The notes below the pieces were generated by a model. It was not told the origin of the DNA and did not search any database. It saw only the letters and a program-made list of their open reading frames with translations. The position numbers and the translations under genes are program-made. Positions 1 through 5,972 of a stretch of DNA of 8,075 nt are shown here, piece after piece (the stretch's first letter is position 1; each line of letters opens with the position of its first letter). Source of the stretch: an uncultured Clostridia bacterium (GTDB taxonomy: Bacteria; Bacillota; Clostridia; Oscillospirales; Acutalibacteraceae); contig CAMCIX010000062.1 of the NCBI GenBank assembly GCA_945875045.1, positions 1 to 8,075 of the forward strand, written 5' to 3'.

Positions 1-47
1 CTACACACTGCATATCGTCGGCAGCGTCAGATGTGTATAAGAGACAG
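1..47 (+). other. Illumina Nextera adapter contamination (not genomic)
   Basis: Bases 1-6 (CTACAC) match the 3' end of the Illumina P5 flow-cell adapter. Bases 7-14 (ACTGCATA) match the Nextera i5 index 506. Bases 15-47 match the full 33-nt Nextera Read 1 transposase adapter and end in the 19-bp Tn5 mosaic end AGATGTGTATAAGAGACAG (29-47). The order P5 end, index, adapter, insert is what results when Read 2 of a short fragment reads through the insert into the opposite adapter. This stretch should be trimmed. The mosaic end is a library-preparation artefact and not a natural Tn5/IS50 element. Confidence 0.98.
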
Positions 48-931
48 AAATATGATAGGACGAGGGTTAATTCGGAGGCGACGCCCTGAATTACAAACAT
101 TGCAAGAATACCTACCGCGAGCATACCTCCCGAAACTCCGCCTAAGGAGGCAAGACCTATTCGGTAATACCGAGGATCGATTCCGTTTTGACGGAAGGAG
201 CGGATAGTCTTAACACAATGCTCCTTATAGGCGTGGTAACCGAAAAGTCCCGCAAGGATACAGGTTGCGAGGCTTGCAAGGTTTTCAATGCCCGAGGCGA
301 TAACGTCAAGCACGGTTTGACGACCGTCAATATTTCCCAGTGCGTCCATAAAAGAGTTAAGATCGCCGTCGGTAAGAGAGCCGATAAGGCTGTCTATAAC
401 CGTAGAATCGGTATTGTATGTAAGGGCGGCGGTTGAAAATGTGATGACCGTGCCTACCGCAAGAAGAATTAATGCGATTTTATACATTTTACGGTAGAAA
501 AACCAAAGAGCGGCGCCGAGAGGGCCGAAGAAAAAGCCTAAAACAGCGGCGGGCCAGCACCAGGAGGTTTTGGAGCGCGTTATCTCCATTTTAATAAATT
601 TCGGCATTATTTCGGTGGATTTTTTACCGATAAAAAACGCAATATCCTCGGCGGGAACCCCGTCTATAGAGTAATCGGCGTAGACCGAATAGGGCGAGTA
701 CGGCTGTCCTCCGTTATTGGGGGCTGAGTATATAGGCGGAGTAAAGCCGGTCGGGGGAACCGAACCGCCTTCGGCAGAGGCGGAGCCTTGGGAATTACTT
801 TGTATATTTTCTCCGATAAATTCGGTTTCGTTTTTTTCGGCAGGCTTTATAAGCGGTGCGCCGCAGTTTTTGCAGTAGGCGTATTCGCTTTCGTTTTCCG
901 TGCCGCATTCGGAACATATTTTTTTCTCCAT
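48..931 (-). CDS. Zinc-ribbon multi-pass membrane protein (partial, 3' end missing)
   Basis: This is a reading frame of 294 visible codons with no stop before the contig end. It starts at ATG 931-929, 8 nt after a perfect AAGGAGG (940-946). The N-terminus is a zinc ribbon with Cys6, Cys9, Cys20 and Cys23 (CxxC-x10-CxxCG). A low-complexity Pro/Gly/Ser/Asn linker follows (about 40-85). Next comes a soluble motif starting DYSIDGVPAEDI, and then an aromatic first membrane segment (about 124-146) ending in YRKMYK. Further hydrophobic segments lie at about 152-170, 217-235 and 258-282. The membrane part resembles DUF2628-type proteins of Firmicutes and the upstream RING protein. The function is unknown; the zinc ribbon is probably cytoplasmic. 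It is the last visible gene of the minus-strand operon, and its ribosome binding site overlaps the stop codon of the gene before it. The frame continues artificially through the adapter, so residues past about 294 are not real. Confidence 0.82.
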
Positions 932-939
932 AACTTATT

Positions 940-946
940 CCTCCTT
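940..946 (-). promoter_or_regulatory. Strong ribosome binding site of the zinc-ribbon gene
   Basis: AAGGAGG on the minus strand lies 8 nt before ATG 931. It overlaps the TAA stop (945-947) of the upstream RING gene, so the two genes are tightly linked and this site fixes the start codon. Confidence 0.85.
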
Positions 947-1886
947 AAATAAACATAGCTATTATAGCCGGTAAATACTGAACCGCCATCGTTCCGATAA
1001 GGAACAGGAAGATATTAACTCCCCCCATTTTGCGGTAGTCATAGTCCATATCCTCGCTTTCGGCGCGGATTTTCTTTATTGCGGATATTGCGTAGCCCTT
1101 ATAAAGGTAATCGCCGAACAGAGCGGACACTATCCTGATCGCAAGGTTAAAAAGCGCGCCTAACACAAAGCAAACTATGACCGCCGCACCGATTTCGGGC
1201 AGATGGCTGTAGACGGTATTGGATATGTCGGCATAGGTTTCGCCTCCCGTAAAGCCGAAGCTGTAAACGGCTTTGGTAAACGGAAGGTAAAGCAGACTTG
1301 CGATAACAGTAAGCAGTCCCGTGATTATTCCGTTTTTATACATCTTGCGCGACAGCATCCAGCCGCAGGGGAAGAAAAACGCCATCCAATTCCAGGAAAC
1401 GCGGTTCTTTTTATTTAATATAGCAAATTTCGGAATATACCGTGGGGTATTTGCCGCAACCAGCCGCTTTGCCTCGTCTGCGGTGACCCCCTCGCCTATA
1501 TCGTAATCGGCGGGAACACCGCCCAAAAAGTCGAAATTAACGAAGCTGCCGCCCGCTTTGGCGACATTAGGCGCGCCGCATTTAGGACAGGCGTTTAGTG
1601 AAAAGTCGTAGCTTTCGTGACACATCTGACAGGTGATTTTGCCCTCGGCGTTTTCGCCCGTGTGCTTGATTTCAGGCTCTGCCGCCGATTTTTGCTCCTC
1701 GCGCTCCTTTACAAGGTCGTACTGCCTATCCGTGCCGTGTAGCGCCTCAAGAGCGCAGTGACCAAGCCTTTCGTAGCATTCCCTGTGGTGGGGAGCGCCG
1801 CAAACGGGACAGTAAACAATATCGTCCTCCTCGAAAAGATAGGCGTGACAGCCGACGCAGCTTACACCCTCCGTATTAAGACTCAT
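945..1886 (-). CDS. RING-finger plus zinc-ribbon membrane protein, function unknown
   Basis: This 313-residue protein carries two metal modules ahead of a membrane region. Residues 10-44 form a prokaryotic RING-type finger (Prok-RING-like) with Cys10/Cys13, Cys26/Cys29, His33/His34, Cys37, His43 and Cys44. The CPVCG-x2-HH-x2-C core is typical of bacterial versions. Residues 86-103 form a zinc ribbon (CxxC-x10-CxxC). A conserved soluble stretch follows (about 128-165), then hydrophobic segments near 165-178, 187-203, 232-258 and 290-313, resembling DUF2628-type proteins. I chose ATG 1886 because AAGAGGTG (1896-1903) sits 9 nt before it. A GTG at 1898 is in frame but lies inside that site. The gene overlaps the Nudix stop by 11 nt, suggesting coupled translation. 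A bacterial RING fold does not by itself show ubiquitin-ligase activity; a protein-binding or sensing role at the membrane is only a guess. Confidence 0.82.
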   Translation of the reverse strand: MSLNTEGVSCVGCHAYLFEEDDIVYCPVCGAPHHRECYERLGHCALEALHGTDRQYDLVKEREEQKSAAEPEIKHTGENAEGKITCQMCHESYDFSLNACPKCGAPNVAKAGGSFVNFDFLGGVPADYDIGEGVTADEAKRLVAANTPRYIPKFAILNKKNRVSWNWMAFFFPCGWMLSRKMYKNGIITGLLTVIASLLYLPFTKAVYSFGFTGGETYADISNTVYSHLPEIGAAVIVCFVLGALFNLAIRIVSALFGDYLYKGYAISAIKKIRAESEDMDYDYRKMGGVNIFLFLIGTMAVQYLPAIIAMFI

Positions 1887-2409
1887 ATATAACGGCACCT
1901 CTTAAGTTTTCTGATTTTTCAAAAATACAGTCAAAGTATTCTTTCCCGTAATTGTGGAAGCTTCCGCCCTTTATCATTTTGCAAAGCTCCTCTTTAGAGA
2001 CCCACTTAGCCTCTGCAACCTCCGAACGCTGAAGCACAAGCTCGCTTTCGGGTATGTCGCAGACAATAGCCCAAACGTCAAGCAGAGAGCTGCGGCGTTT
2101 GATTCTTGTGATTCTTTTAAGGCTTTCTCGGTCGGATTTGATTCCCAACTCCTCAAAAAGCTCCCGCTTAGCGGCGGTAAAGGAATCCTCGCCCGAAACG
2201 GCGGCTCCGCCGGTTGCCGCCCATTCGCCAGGCATAAGCTTTTTATCCTCCGCGCGGCGCTGTATAAGGAAGCTTCCCGAGCTTGAAATTATCCATATAT
2301 GCACAACGAGATGGTACTCGCCCGACTTTAAAACGCCTTGACCGCGCAGGGTTGTTTTGCCTGTGGGTCTGCCGTTTTCGTCGAGAACGTCCCAGATTTC
2401 AATACTCAT
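1876..2409 (-). CDS. Nudix hydrolase (isopentenyl-diphosphate-isomerase-like subgroup)
   Basis: This is a complete 177-residue single-domain Nudix protein. The Nudix box is intact at residues 68-90 and fits Gx5Ex7REUxEExGU exactly: Gly68, Glu74, Arg82-Glu83, Glu86-Glu87, Gly89. These glutamates bind the Mg2+ or Mn2+ that cleaves nucleoside diphosphates linked to another group. The start MSIEIWDVLDENGRPTG and the later segments YHLVVHIWI and PGEWAATGGA resemble the IDI/YfcD-type Nudix subgroup common in Firmicutes. Its substrate cannot be read from sequence. It lies in the cytoplasm, with no signal or membrane segment. It overlaps the upstream beta-helix gene by 11 nt (2399-2409) and the downstream RING gene by 11 nt (1876-1886). 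The nearest purine-rich site (GGAGAGG) is about 15 nt from the ATG, so translation probably relies on coupling to the gene before it. Confidence 0.93.
   Translation of the reverse strand: MSIEIWDVLDENGRPTGKTTLRGQGVLKSGEYHLVVHIWIISSSGSFLIQRRAEDKKLMPGEWAATGGAAVSGEDSFTAAKRELFEELGIKSDRESLKRITRIKRRSSLLDVWAIVCDIPESELVLQRSEVAEAKWVSKEELCKMIKGGSFHNYGKEYFDCIFEKSENLRGAVIYES
1896..1903 (-). promoter_or_regulatory. Ribosome binding site that sets the RING-protein start at 1886
   Basis: AAGAGGTG on the minus strand lies 9 nt before ATG 1886. The alternative GTG start at 1898-1896 is part of this site and has no comparable site before it, so the downstream ATG is preferred. Confidence 0.65.
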
Positions 2410-3073
2410 AACGCTTTTGTGCTACCTCTCCAGCCTTTTTGTAAATGCTGTTTTCGGGAATCACCCCTCGTACAGAGGACAGGGGATATACATTGGAATT
2501 TTTCCCTATCACCGTACCGGGATTAAGCACCGAGCCACAGCCGACCTCAACATAATCGCCCAAAACCGCACCCATTTTTTTAAGTCCCGTTTCGAGCTTT
2601 CCGTCGCCCGATTTTATAACGACAAGGGTTTTATCCGACTTCACGTTCGATGTAATAGAACCCGCGCCCATATGGGAATGTGACCCTAAAACCGAGTCGC
2701 CTACATAATTGTAATGCGGAACCTGAACGGTATCGATTAAAATAACGTTTTTAAGCTCGGTTGAATTTCCTACAACGCAGTCGTTGCCTACAAGGGCGCT
2801 GCCGCGGATAAAGGCGCAGTGGCGCACCTCGGTACGCTCGCCTATAATGCAGGGACCCGTTATGCTCGCGGTCGGAGCTACCTTTGCGGATTTTGCAATC
2901 CAGATATTTTCGCCCTTGCTTTCGTATATTTCGGGGTCGAGGGTCGGACCTATCTCCTTAATGTAGTCGCTAATCCTGCATAAAGCCTCAAAAGGGTAGG
3001 TAACGCCCTTTAAAAGCGCGTAACCGAGACTGTCATTAGGAGCAAAAAGCTCCTCAACGGTTATTCCTTTCAA
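2399..3073 (-). CDS. GlmU-like left-handed beta-helix acyltransferase (no nucleotidyltransferase domain)
   Basis: This 224-residue protein is built mainly of hexapeptide repeats, seen from about 56 to 215 (for example VAPTASITGPCIIG, SALVGNDCVVG and GSVLNPGTVIG). It should fold as a left-handed parallel beta-helix and act as a trimer. The segment with His120 (PHYNYVGDSVLG) followed by HMGAGSITSN closely resembles the GlmU acetyltransferase active site, where the matching histidine is catalytic. The family is therefore close to the C-terminal domain of GlmU, which acetylates glucosamine-1-phosphate, but the N-terminal uridylyltransferase domain (about 230 residues) is absent. Residues 1-50 are instead a short helical region. 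The acceptor is unknown; a sugar or sugar-phosphate is inferred. The start is TTG at 3073-3071. TAA-TAA lies directly before it in frame, no other start is available nearby, and AAAGGTG sits 8 nt upstream. It is the first gene of the operon. Confidence 0.87.
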   Translation of the reverse strand: MKGITVEELFAPNDSLGYALLKGVTYPFEALCRISDYIKEIGPTLDPEIYESKGENIWIAKSAKVAPTASITGPCIIGERTEVRHCAFIRGSALVGNDCVVGNSTELKNVILIDTVQVPHYNYVGDSVLGSHSHMGAGSITSNVKSDKTLVVIKSGDGKLETGLKKMGAVLGDYVEVGCGSVLNPGTVIGKNSNVYPLSSVRGVIPENSIYKKAGEVAQKRYEY

Positions 3074-3109
3074 TTATTACACACCTTTCATCGCTTACTA
3101 TACAACATA

Positions 3110-3138
3110 ATTATATCAGGAATATGAATTTTTTTCAA
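3110..3138 (-). promoter_or_regulatory. Sigma-A promoter of the minus-strand operon
   Basis: On the minus strand, TTGAAA (3138-3133) and TATAAT (3115-3110) are separated by exactly 17 nt. The -10 box is perfect and the -35 box has five of six consensus bases. Transcription should begin near 3103, giving a leader of about 30 nt before the TTG start at 3073. No operator palindrome or riboswitch is evident in that short leader. Confidence 0.85.
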
Positions 3139-3156
3139 CAATTTATGTGTTAGGTA

Positions 3157-3185
3157 TTGTAAAAAAATTATTTTTGTGTTAAAAT
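3157..3185 (+). promoter_or_regulatory. Probable promoter of the SRP RNA gene and dnaX operon
   Basis: TTGTAA (3157-3162) and TAAAAT (3180-3185) are separated by 17 nt in a very AT-rich stretch. The start would be near 3192, about 25 nt before the terminal helix of the SRP RNA, so 5' trimming of the precursor would be needed. A second TAAAAT (3194-3199) would start closer to the RNA, near 3206, but its -35 region is weak. The site is back to back with the leftward promoter, with the two -35 boxes only about 18 nt apart. Confidence 0.55.
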
Positions 3186-3216
3186 AGCATTTGTAAAATC
3201 GTTAGTTCACTTAGAA

Positions 3217-3356
3217 TTGCGTGTTTAAGTGTGCGAATGGGCGGGTCCTGTGCGACGGGGCGCTGCGAACCATGTCAGGCGGGGAACCGAGCAGCATTAA
3301 GCAGTCTGTCCTGTGCGCCGCAGTAAATCGGCTCATTCGTACACTTAAATACGCAA
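3217..3356 (+). ncRNA. ffs: Signal recognition particle RNA, small bacterial (4.5S) type
   Basis: This is the RNA core of the signal recognition particle, which binds Ffh and directs ribosomes making membrane proteins to FtsY. The diagnostic apical hairpin is present: GTCAGG (3274-3279), a CGG/CCG stem (3280-3282 with 3287-3289), the GGAA tetraloop (3283-3286) and AGCAGC (3290-3295). This is the Ffh-binding symmetric loop. The asymmetric loop side with GAACCAT precedes it. The two ends pair over 26 bp (3217-3242 with 3331-3356), including three G-U pairs. There is no room for an Alu domain, so it is the short form, unlike the longer B. subtilis scRNA. Its position just before dnaX matches the common Firmicute order. 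Exact mature ends are uncertain by several bases. An overlapping reading frame across it is spurious. Confidence 0.95.
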
Positions 3357-3364
3357 GTTTTTTT
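3331..3364 (+). terminator. Intrinsic terminator merged with the SRP RNA terminal helix
   Basis: The 3' arm of the long SRP RNA terminal helix (3331-3356) is followed after one G by seven T residues (3358-3364), giving a stem plus U-tract as in a factor-independent terminator. It ends only 19 nt before the dnaX start codon. The stem is long and only moderately GC-rich, so termination may be partial. Confidence 0.6.
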
Positions 3365-3370
3365 GCAAAA

Positions 3371-3377
3371 GGGAGGG
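3371..3377 (+). promoter_or_regulatory. Ribosome binding site that sets the dnaX start at GTG 3384
   Basis: GGGAGGG lies 6 nt before GTG 3384. A longer frame opening at TTG 3363 would begin inside the T-tract of the SRP terminator and would place this site inside the coding region, so it is rejected. The GTG start gives the usual DnaX N-terminus MAYQALYRKYRP. Confidence 0.85.
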
Positions 3378-3383
3378 ATAAAG

Positions 3384-5006
3384 GTGGCTTATCAGGCGCT
3401 TTACAGAAAATACCGTCCGCAGACCTTTTCGGAGGTTGTCGGTCAGGAGCATATAACCGAGACCCTTAAAAACGAGCTGGCGGCGGGCAAGACCGTCCAC
3501 GCTTATCTTTTTACGGGAACGAGGGGAACGGGCAAAACCAGCTGTGCTAAAATTTTAGCTAAGGCGGTAAACTGCCTGAACCCTAAAGACGGCGACCCCT
3601 GTCTTAGCTGTGAAAGCTGTCTTTCGGTCTCTAAGGGTGAGAATACCGATATTGTTGAGATCGACGCCGCCTCCAATAACAGCGTTGACAGTATTAGGGA
3701 ATTAAGGGATCAGGTTTCCTTTGCTCCCTCCTCCTCAAAATACCGTGTTTATATTATTGACGAGGTGCATATGCTTACCGTCAGCGCCTTTAACGCGCTG
3801 CTTAAAACCCTTGAAGAGCCTCCCGCCCACGTTGTTTTCATTCTCGCGACAACCGAGGTGCATAAGCTCCCCGCAACCATTTTGTCCCGCTGTCAGCGTT
3901 TCGATTTCAGGAGAATCGAGGCGGACAGGATTTGCGAGCGGATTCAGTATATCGCCGATAAAGAGGGACTTACCGTTACAGACGGCGCGGCTTCTCTTAT
4001 CGCCGCGGCGGCGGACGGGGGAATGAGGGACGCGCTCTCGATTTTAGACCTTTGCGCCTCGGGCAGTAAAAATATCGACGAGGAAACGGTGGAAAGCGTC
4101 TGCGGTATGGCGGGCGGCGATTACCTTATTAAATTAGCCGATTATATTAAGTCACGGAACGCCGAGGGCGCTTTGATGCTTATTGATAGACTTTACGGTA
4201 ATTCTGTCGATATGCAGAGACTTTTGGCGGAGCTTACCTCCCATTACCGCGATTTGATGATAATTAAGACCGTAAAAGGAGAAAATAAGCCGATAGTTTG
4301 CTCATCAGCAAAGCTAAAGGCGCTTGAGGAGCAGGCGGCGGATTACGATATAAAGGATATTATGCGAACCCTTTCGGCACTTCAGGCGGCAAACGCGGGT
4401 ATGCAGAGCGGCAACCGCCGCTGTGAGATGGAGATGACGGTTATAAGGCTTTGCACGCCCTCGCTTTCCTATGATTTGGCTTCTCTTGAACGCAGGATAG
4501 CCGCCCTTGAAAACGGAACGGTAAGGGTCGCGGCGGTTTCCCCAGCTCCTCCGAAAGCCGCGCCCGCTCCCGAAAAGCCGACTTCACCTCCCCAAAATGA
4601 GGACGCTAACCCCGACGACGGGGAGATACCTTTGCCCGAATACCCCGCGGACGAGCCGCAGATAAGCGCGCCTAAGTCTTCGGACGACGGCGGGATAACG
4701 CCTGTCGATAATTGGGACGAGGTGTTAAGGATACTCAAAACCTCCTGCCCGCTTATAGCAGGGGTGCTAAAGGGCTCAGCGGCGTATATTAAGGGGCAGT
4801 ACCTTTTGATTGACGCACCCAACGGTCAGTTCCGCTCGCTTATAAACAGCGGAAACGGACTTTATAAGGACAGTATAAGAAAAGCCGCGCAGACGGTGCT
4901 GGGGGTTACCTATAAATTAGGACCCTACACCGCGGCGGCGCCTAAAGCGGAGGAAGACCCGCTCGCCGCCCTTGCGGACAGACTTAAAAATTTTGAAATT
5001 AATTAA
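3384..5006 (+). CDS. dnaX: DNA polymerase III subunit tau/gamma (clamp loader ATPase)
   Basis: DnaX (540 residues) is the ATPase of the clamp-loader complex, which places the DnaN sliding clamp on primed DNA and, as tau, links polymerase and helicase. It begins MAYQALYRKYRP. Walker A is GTRGTGKT at 45-52. The zinc module has Cys64, Cys73, Cys76 and Cys79. Walker B is IIDEVH at 124-129. The sensor 1 region is FILATTE (152-158). The SRC motif with the arginine finger is at 168-170, and sensor 2 GGMRDA is at 212-217. Residues to about 360 form the collar. A Pro/Ala/acid-rich linker (about 395-455) leads to a C-terminal domain (about 460-540). No A-AAA-AAG-type slippery run was seen, so only the full-length form is expected. 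It starts 19 nt after the SRP terminator with no clear promoter of its own. Confidence 0.98.
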   Translation: MAYQALYRKYRPQTFSEVVGQEHITETLKNELAAGKTVHAYLFTGTRGTGKTSCAKILAKAVNCLNPKDGDPCLSCESCLSVSKGENTDIVEIDAASNNSVDSIRELRDQVSFAPSSSKYRVYIIDEVHMLTVSAFNALLKTLEEPPAHVVFILATTEVHKLPATILSRCQRFDFRRIEADRICERIQYIADKEGLTVTDGAASLIAAAADGGMRDALSILDLCASGSKNIDEETVESVCGMAGGDYLIKLADYIKSRNAEGALMLIDRLYGNSVDMQRLLAELTSHYRDLMIIKTVKGENKPIVCSSAKLKALEEQAADYDIKDIMRTLSALQAANAGMQSGNRRCEMEMTVIRLCTPSLSYDLASLERRIAALENGTVRVAAVSPAPPKAAPAPEKPTSPPQNEDANPDDGEIPLPEYPADEPQISAPKSSDDGGITPVDNWDEVLRILKTSCPLIAGVLKGSAAYIKGQYLLIDAPNGQFRSLINSGNGLYKDSIRKAAQTVLGVTYKLGPYTAAAPKAEEDPLAALADRLKNFEIN

Positions 5007-5019
5007 GGAGTTAAAGAAA

Positions 5020-5361
5020 ATGAAAGTAAGAATACCTAATTCAGGCGGACCCGGAAATATGAACCAGATGCTTAAGCAGGCGCAGAAGATGCAGGCGGAT
5101 ATGGCGGCGCTTCAGGAGGATTTGGAGCAGCGCGAGTACACCGCGACGTCGGGCGGCGGCTTGGTTGAGGTCACGGTTGACGGCAAGCATCTTGTTAAGA
5201 GCATAAAAATCAAGCCCGAGGCTATTGACCCCGAGGACTCAGAGATGCTCGAGGATTTAATAACCGTCGCGGTAAACGAGGCTATCGGTAACGCGGCAAA
5301 GGATTCCGAAACCGAAATGGGCGCGATTACAGGCGGGCTTAATATGCCGGGATTGTTTTAA
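5020..5361 (+). CDS. ybaB: YbaB/EbfC family nucleoid-associated protein
   Basis: This 113-residue protein belongs to the YbaB/EbfC family of small dimeric DNA-binding proteins. It is nearly always encoded between dnaX and recR, as here, and it has been linked to nucleoid organisation and DNA repair. After a short Gly/Pro-rich start come the family's long amphipathic helix ([22 protein letters not shown]), the strand region ([18 protein letters not shown]) and a C-terminal helix ([17 protein letters not shown]) ending in a Gly/Met-rich tail (GGLNMPGLF). I start it at ATG 5020 because AAGGAG (5005-5010) is 9 nt upstream and overlaps the dnaX stop codon. A longer frame running back into dnaX lacks such a site and adds residues not typical of the family. 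The gap to dnaX is 13 nt and to recR 2 nt, so the genes are clearly co-transcribed. Confidence 0.97.
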   Translation: MKVRIPNSGGPGNMNQMLKQAQKMQADMAALQEDLEQREYTATSGGGLVEVTVDGKHLVKSIKIKPEAIDPEDSEMLEDLITVAVNEAIGNAAKDSETEMGAITGGLNMPGLF

Positions 5362-5363
5362 TA

Positions 5364-5963
5364 ATGGCTAACAATATAGTTCCGCTTACCGAGCTTATCG
5401 CCCAGTTTGAGCGACTGCCCGGTATTGGCAGAAAGACCGCGCAAAGGCTTGCCTTCAGTATATTGGAGCAACCGCCCGAGCGCGCCGAAAAATTCGCCGA
5501 GGCGCTTATAAACGCGAAAAGAAAAATTCATTTCTGCAAGGTCTGTCAGGGGCTTACCGATAAAGAGGTGTGCGACATCTGCGACGATAACCGCCGCGAC
5601 CGTTCGGTTATCTGCGTTGTCGCAGAGCCAAAGGACGTAATGGCGTTTGAGCGCACGCGGGAATATACAGGGGTTTACCACGTTCTGCACGGGGTTATTT
5701 CTCCCCTTGACGGCATTGGTCCCGAGCAGTTAAGAATAAAGGAATTAATGGCGAGGCTGGGCTCGGGCGAGGTTAACGAAATCATTATGGCGACAAATCC
5801 TACGGTTGAGGGCGAGGCGACGGCAAGCTATATCTCCCGCCTTGTAAAGCCTATGGGGATTAAGGTGACCCGCCTTGCCTACGGCATACCCGTAGGCGGC
5901 GACCTTGAATACGCAGACGAGTTTACTTTAGCCCGCGCCTTAGAGGGCAGAAACGAAATTTGA
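5364..5963 (+). CDS. recR: Recombination mediator protein RecR
   Basis: RecR (199 residues, usual length) acts with RecF and RecO to load RecA onto single-stranded DNA at gaps. It is a ring-forming DNA-binding protein in the cytoplasm. All parts are visible: the helix-hairpin-helix [14 protein letters not shown] (18-31); the four-cysteine zinc finger Cys58, Cys61, Cys70 and Cys73; the Toprim domain starting [11 protein letters not shown] (82-92) with [12 protein letters not shown] (143-154); and the C-terminal segment [17 protein letters not shown] (169-185). It starts 2 nt after the ybaB stop. There is no good Shine-Dalgarno site, only a weak CGGGA about 11 nt upstream, so ribosomes probably pass over from ybaB by coupling. 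Confidence 0.98.
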   Translation: MANNIVPLTELIAQFERLPGIGRKTAQRLAFSILEQPPERAEKFAEALINAKRKIHFCKVCQGLTDKEVCDICDDNRRDRSVICVVAEPKDVMAFERTREYTGVYHVLHGVISPLDGIGPEQLRIKELMARLGSGEVNEIIMATNPTVEGEATASYISRLVKPMGIKVTRLAYGIPVGGDLEYADEFTLARALEGRNEI

Positions 5964-5972
5964 GGTAACAGT

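Noticed and set aside
29..47. Tn5/IS50 mosaic end as evidence of a natural transposon
   Set aside because: It is embedded in a complete Nextera adapter preceded by an Illumina index and P5 end, so it comes from library preparation.
188..436. Plus-strand 82-codon reading frame
   Set aside because: It lies opposite the zinc-ribbon gene, which has a perfect ribosome binding site, a Cys4 motif and membrane segments. The plus-strand frame shows no family features.
3217..3356. Long inverted repeat as a transposon or phage attachment site
   Set aside because: The pairing arms are the terminal helix of the SRP RNA, as shown by the GGAA apical hairpin between them and the dnaX neighbour.
3363..3383. 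TTG start giving DnaX seven extra residues
   Set aside because: The start would lie in the terminator T-tract with no ribosome binding site, while GGGAGGG correctly precedes GTG 3384.
3221..3469. Plus-strand 82-codon reading frame before dnaX
   Set aside because: It runs through the SRP RNA and into dnaX out of frame; the RNA structure and the DnaX motifs explain the region.
4469..4822. Minus-strand 117-codon frame inside dnaX
   Set aside because: It is a shadow of the GC-rich Pro/Ala linker of DnaX, with no ribosome binding site and a low-complexity product.
3384..5006. Programmed frameshift in dnaX producing a short gamma form
   Set aside because: I looked for an A-AAA-AAG-type slippery run with a following stem in the region after the ATPase core and found none, only isolated runs of four or five A.
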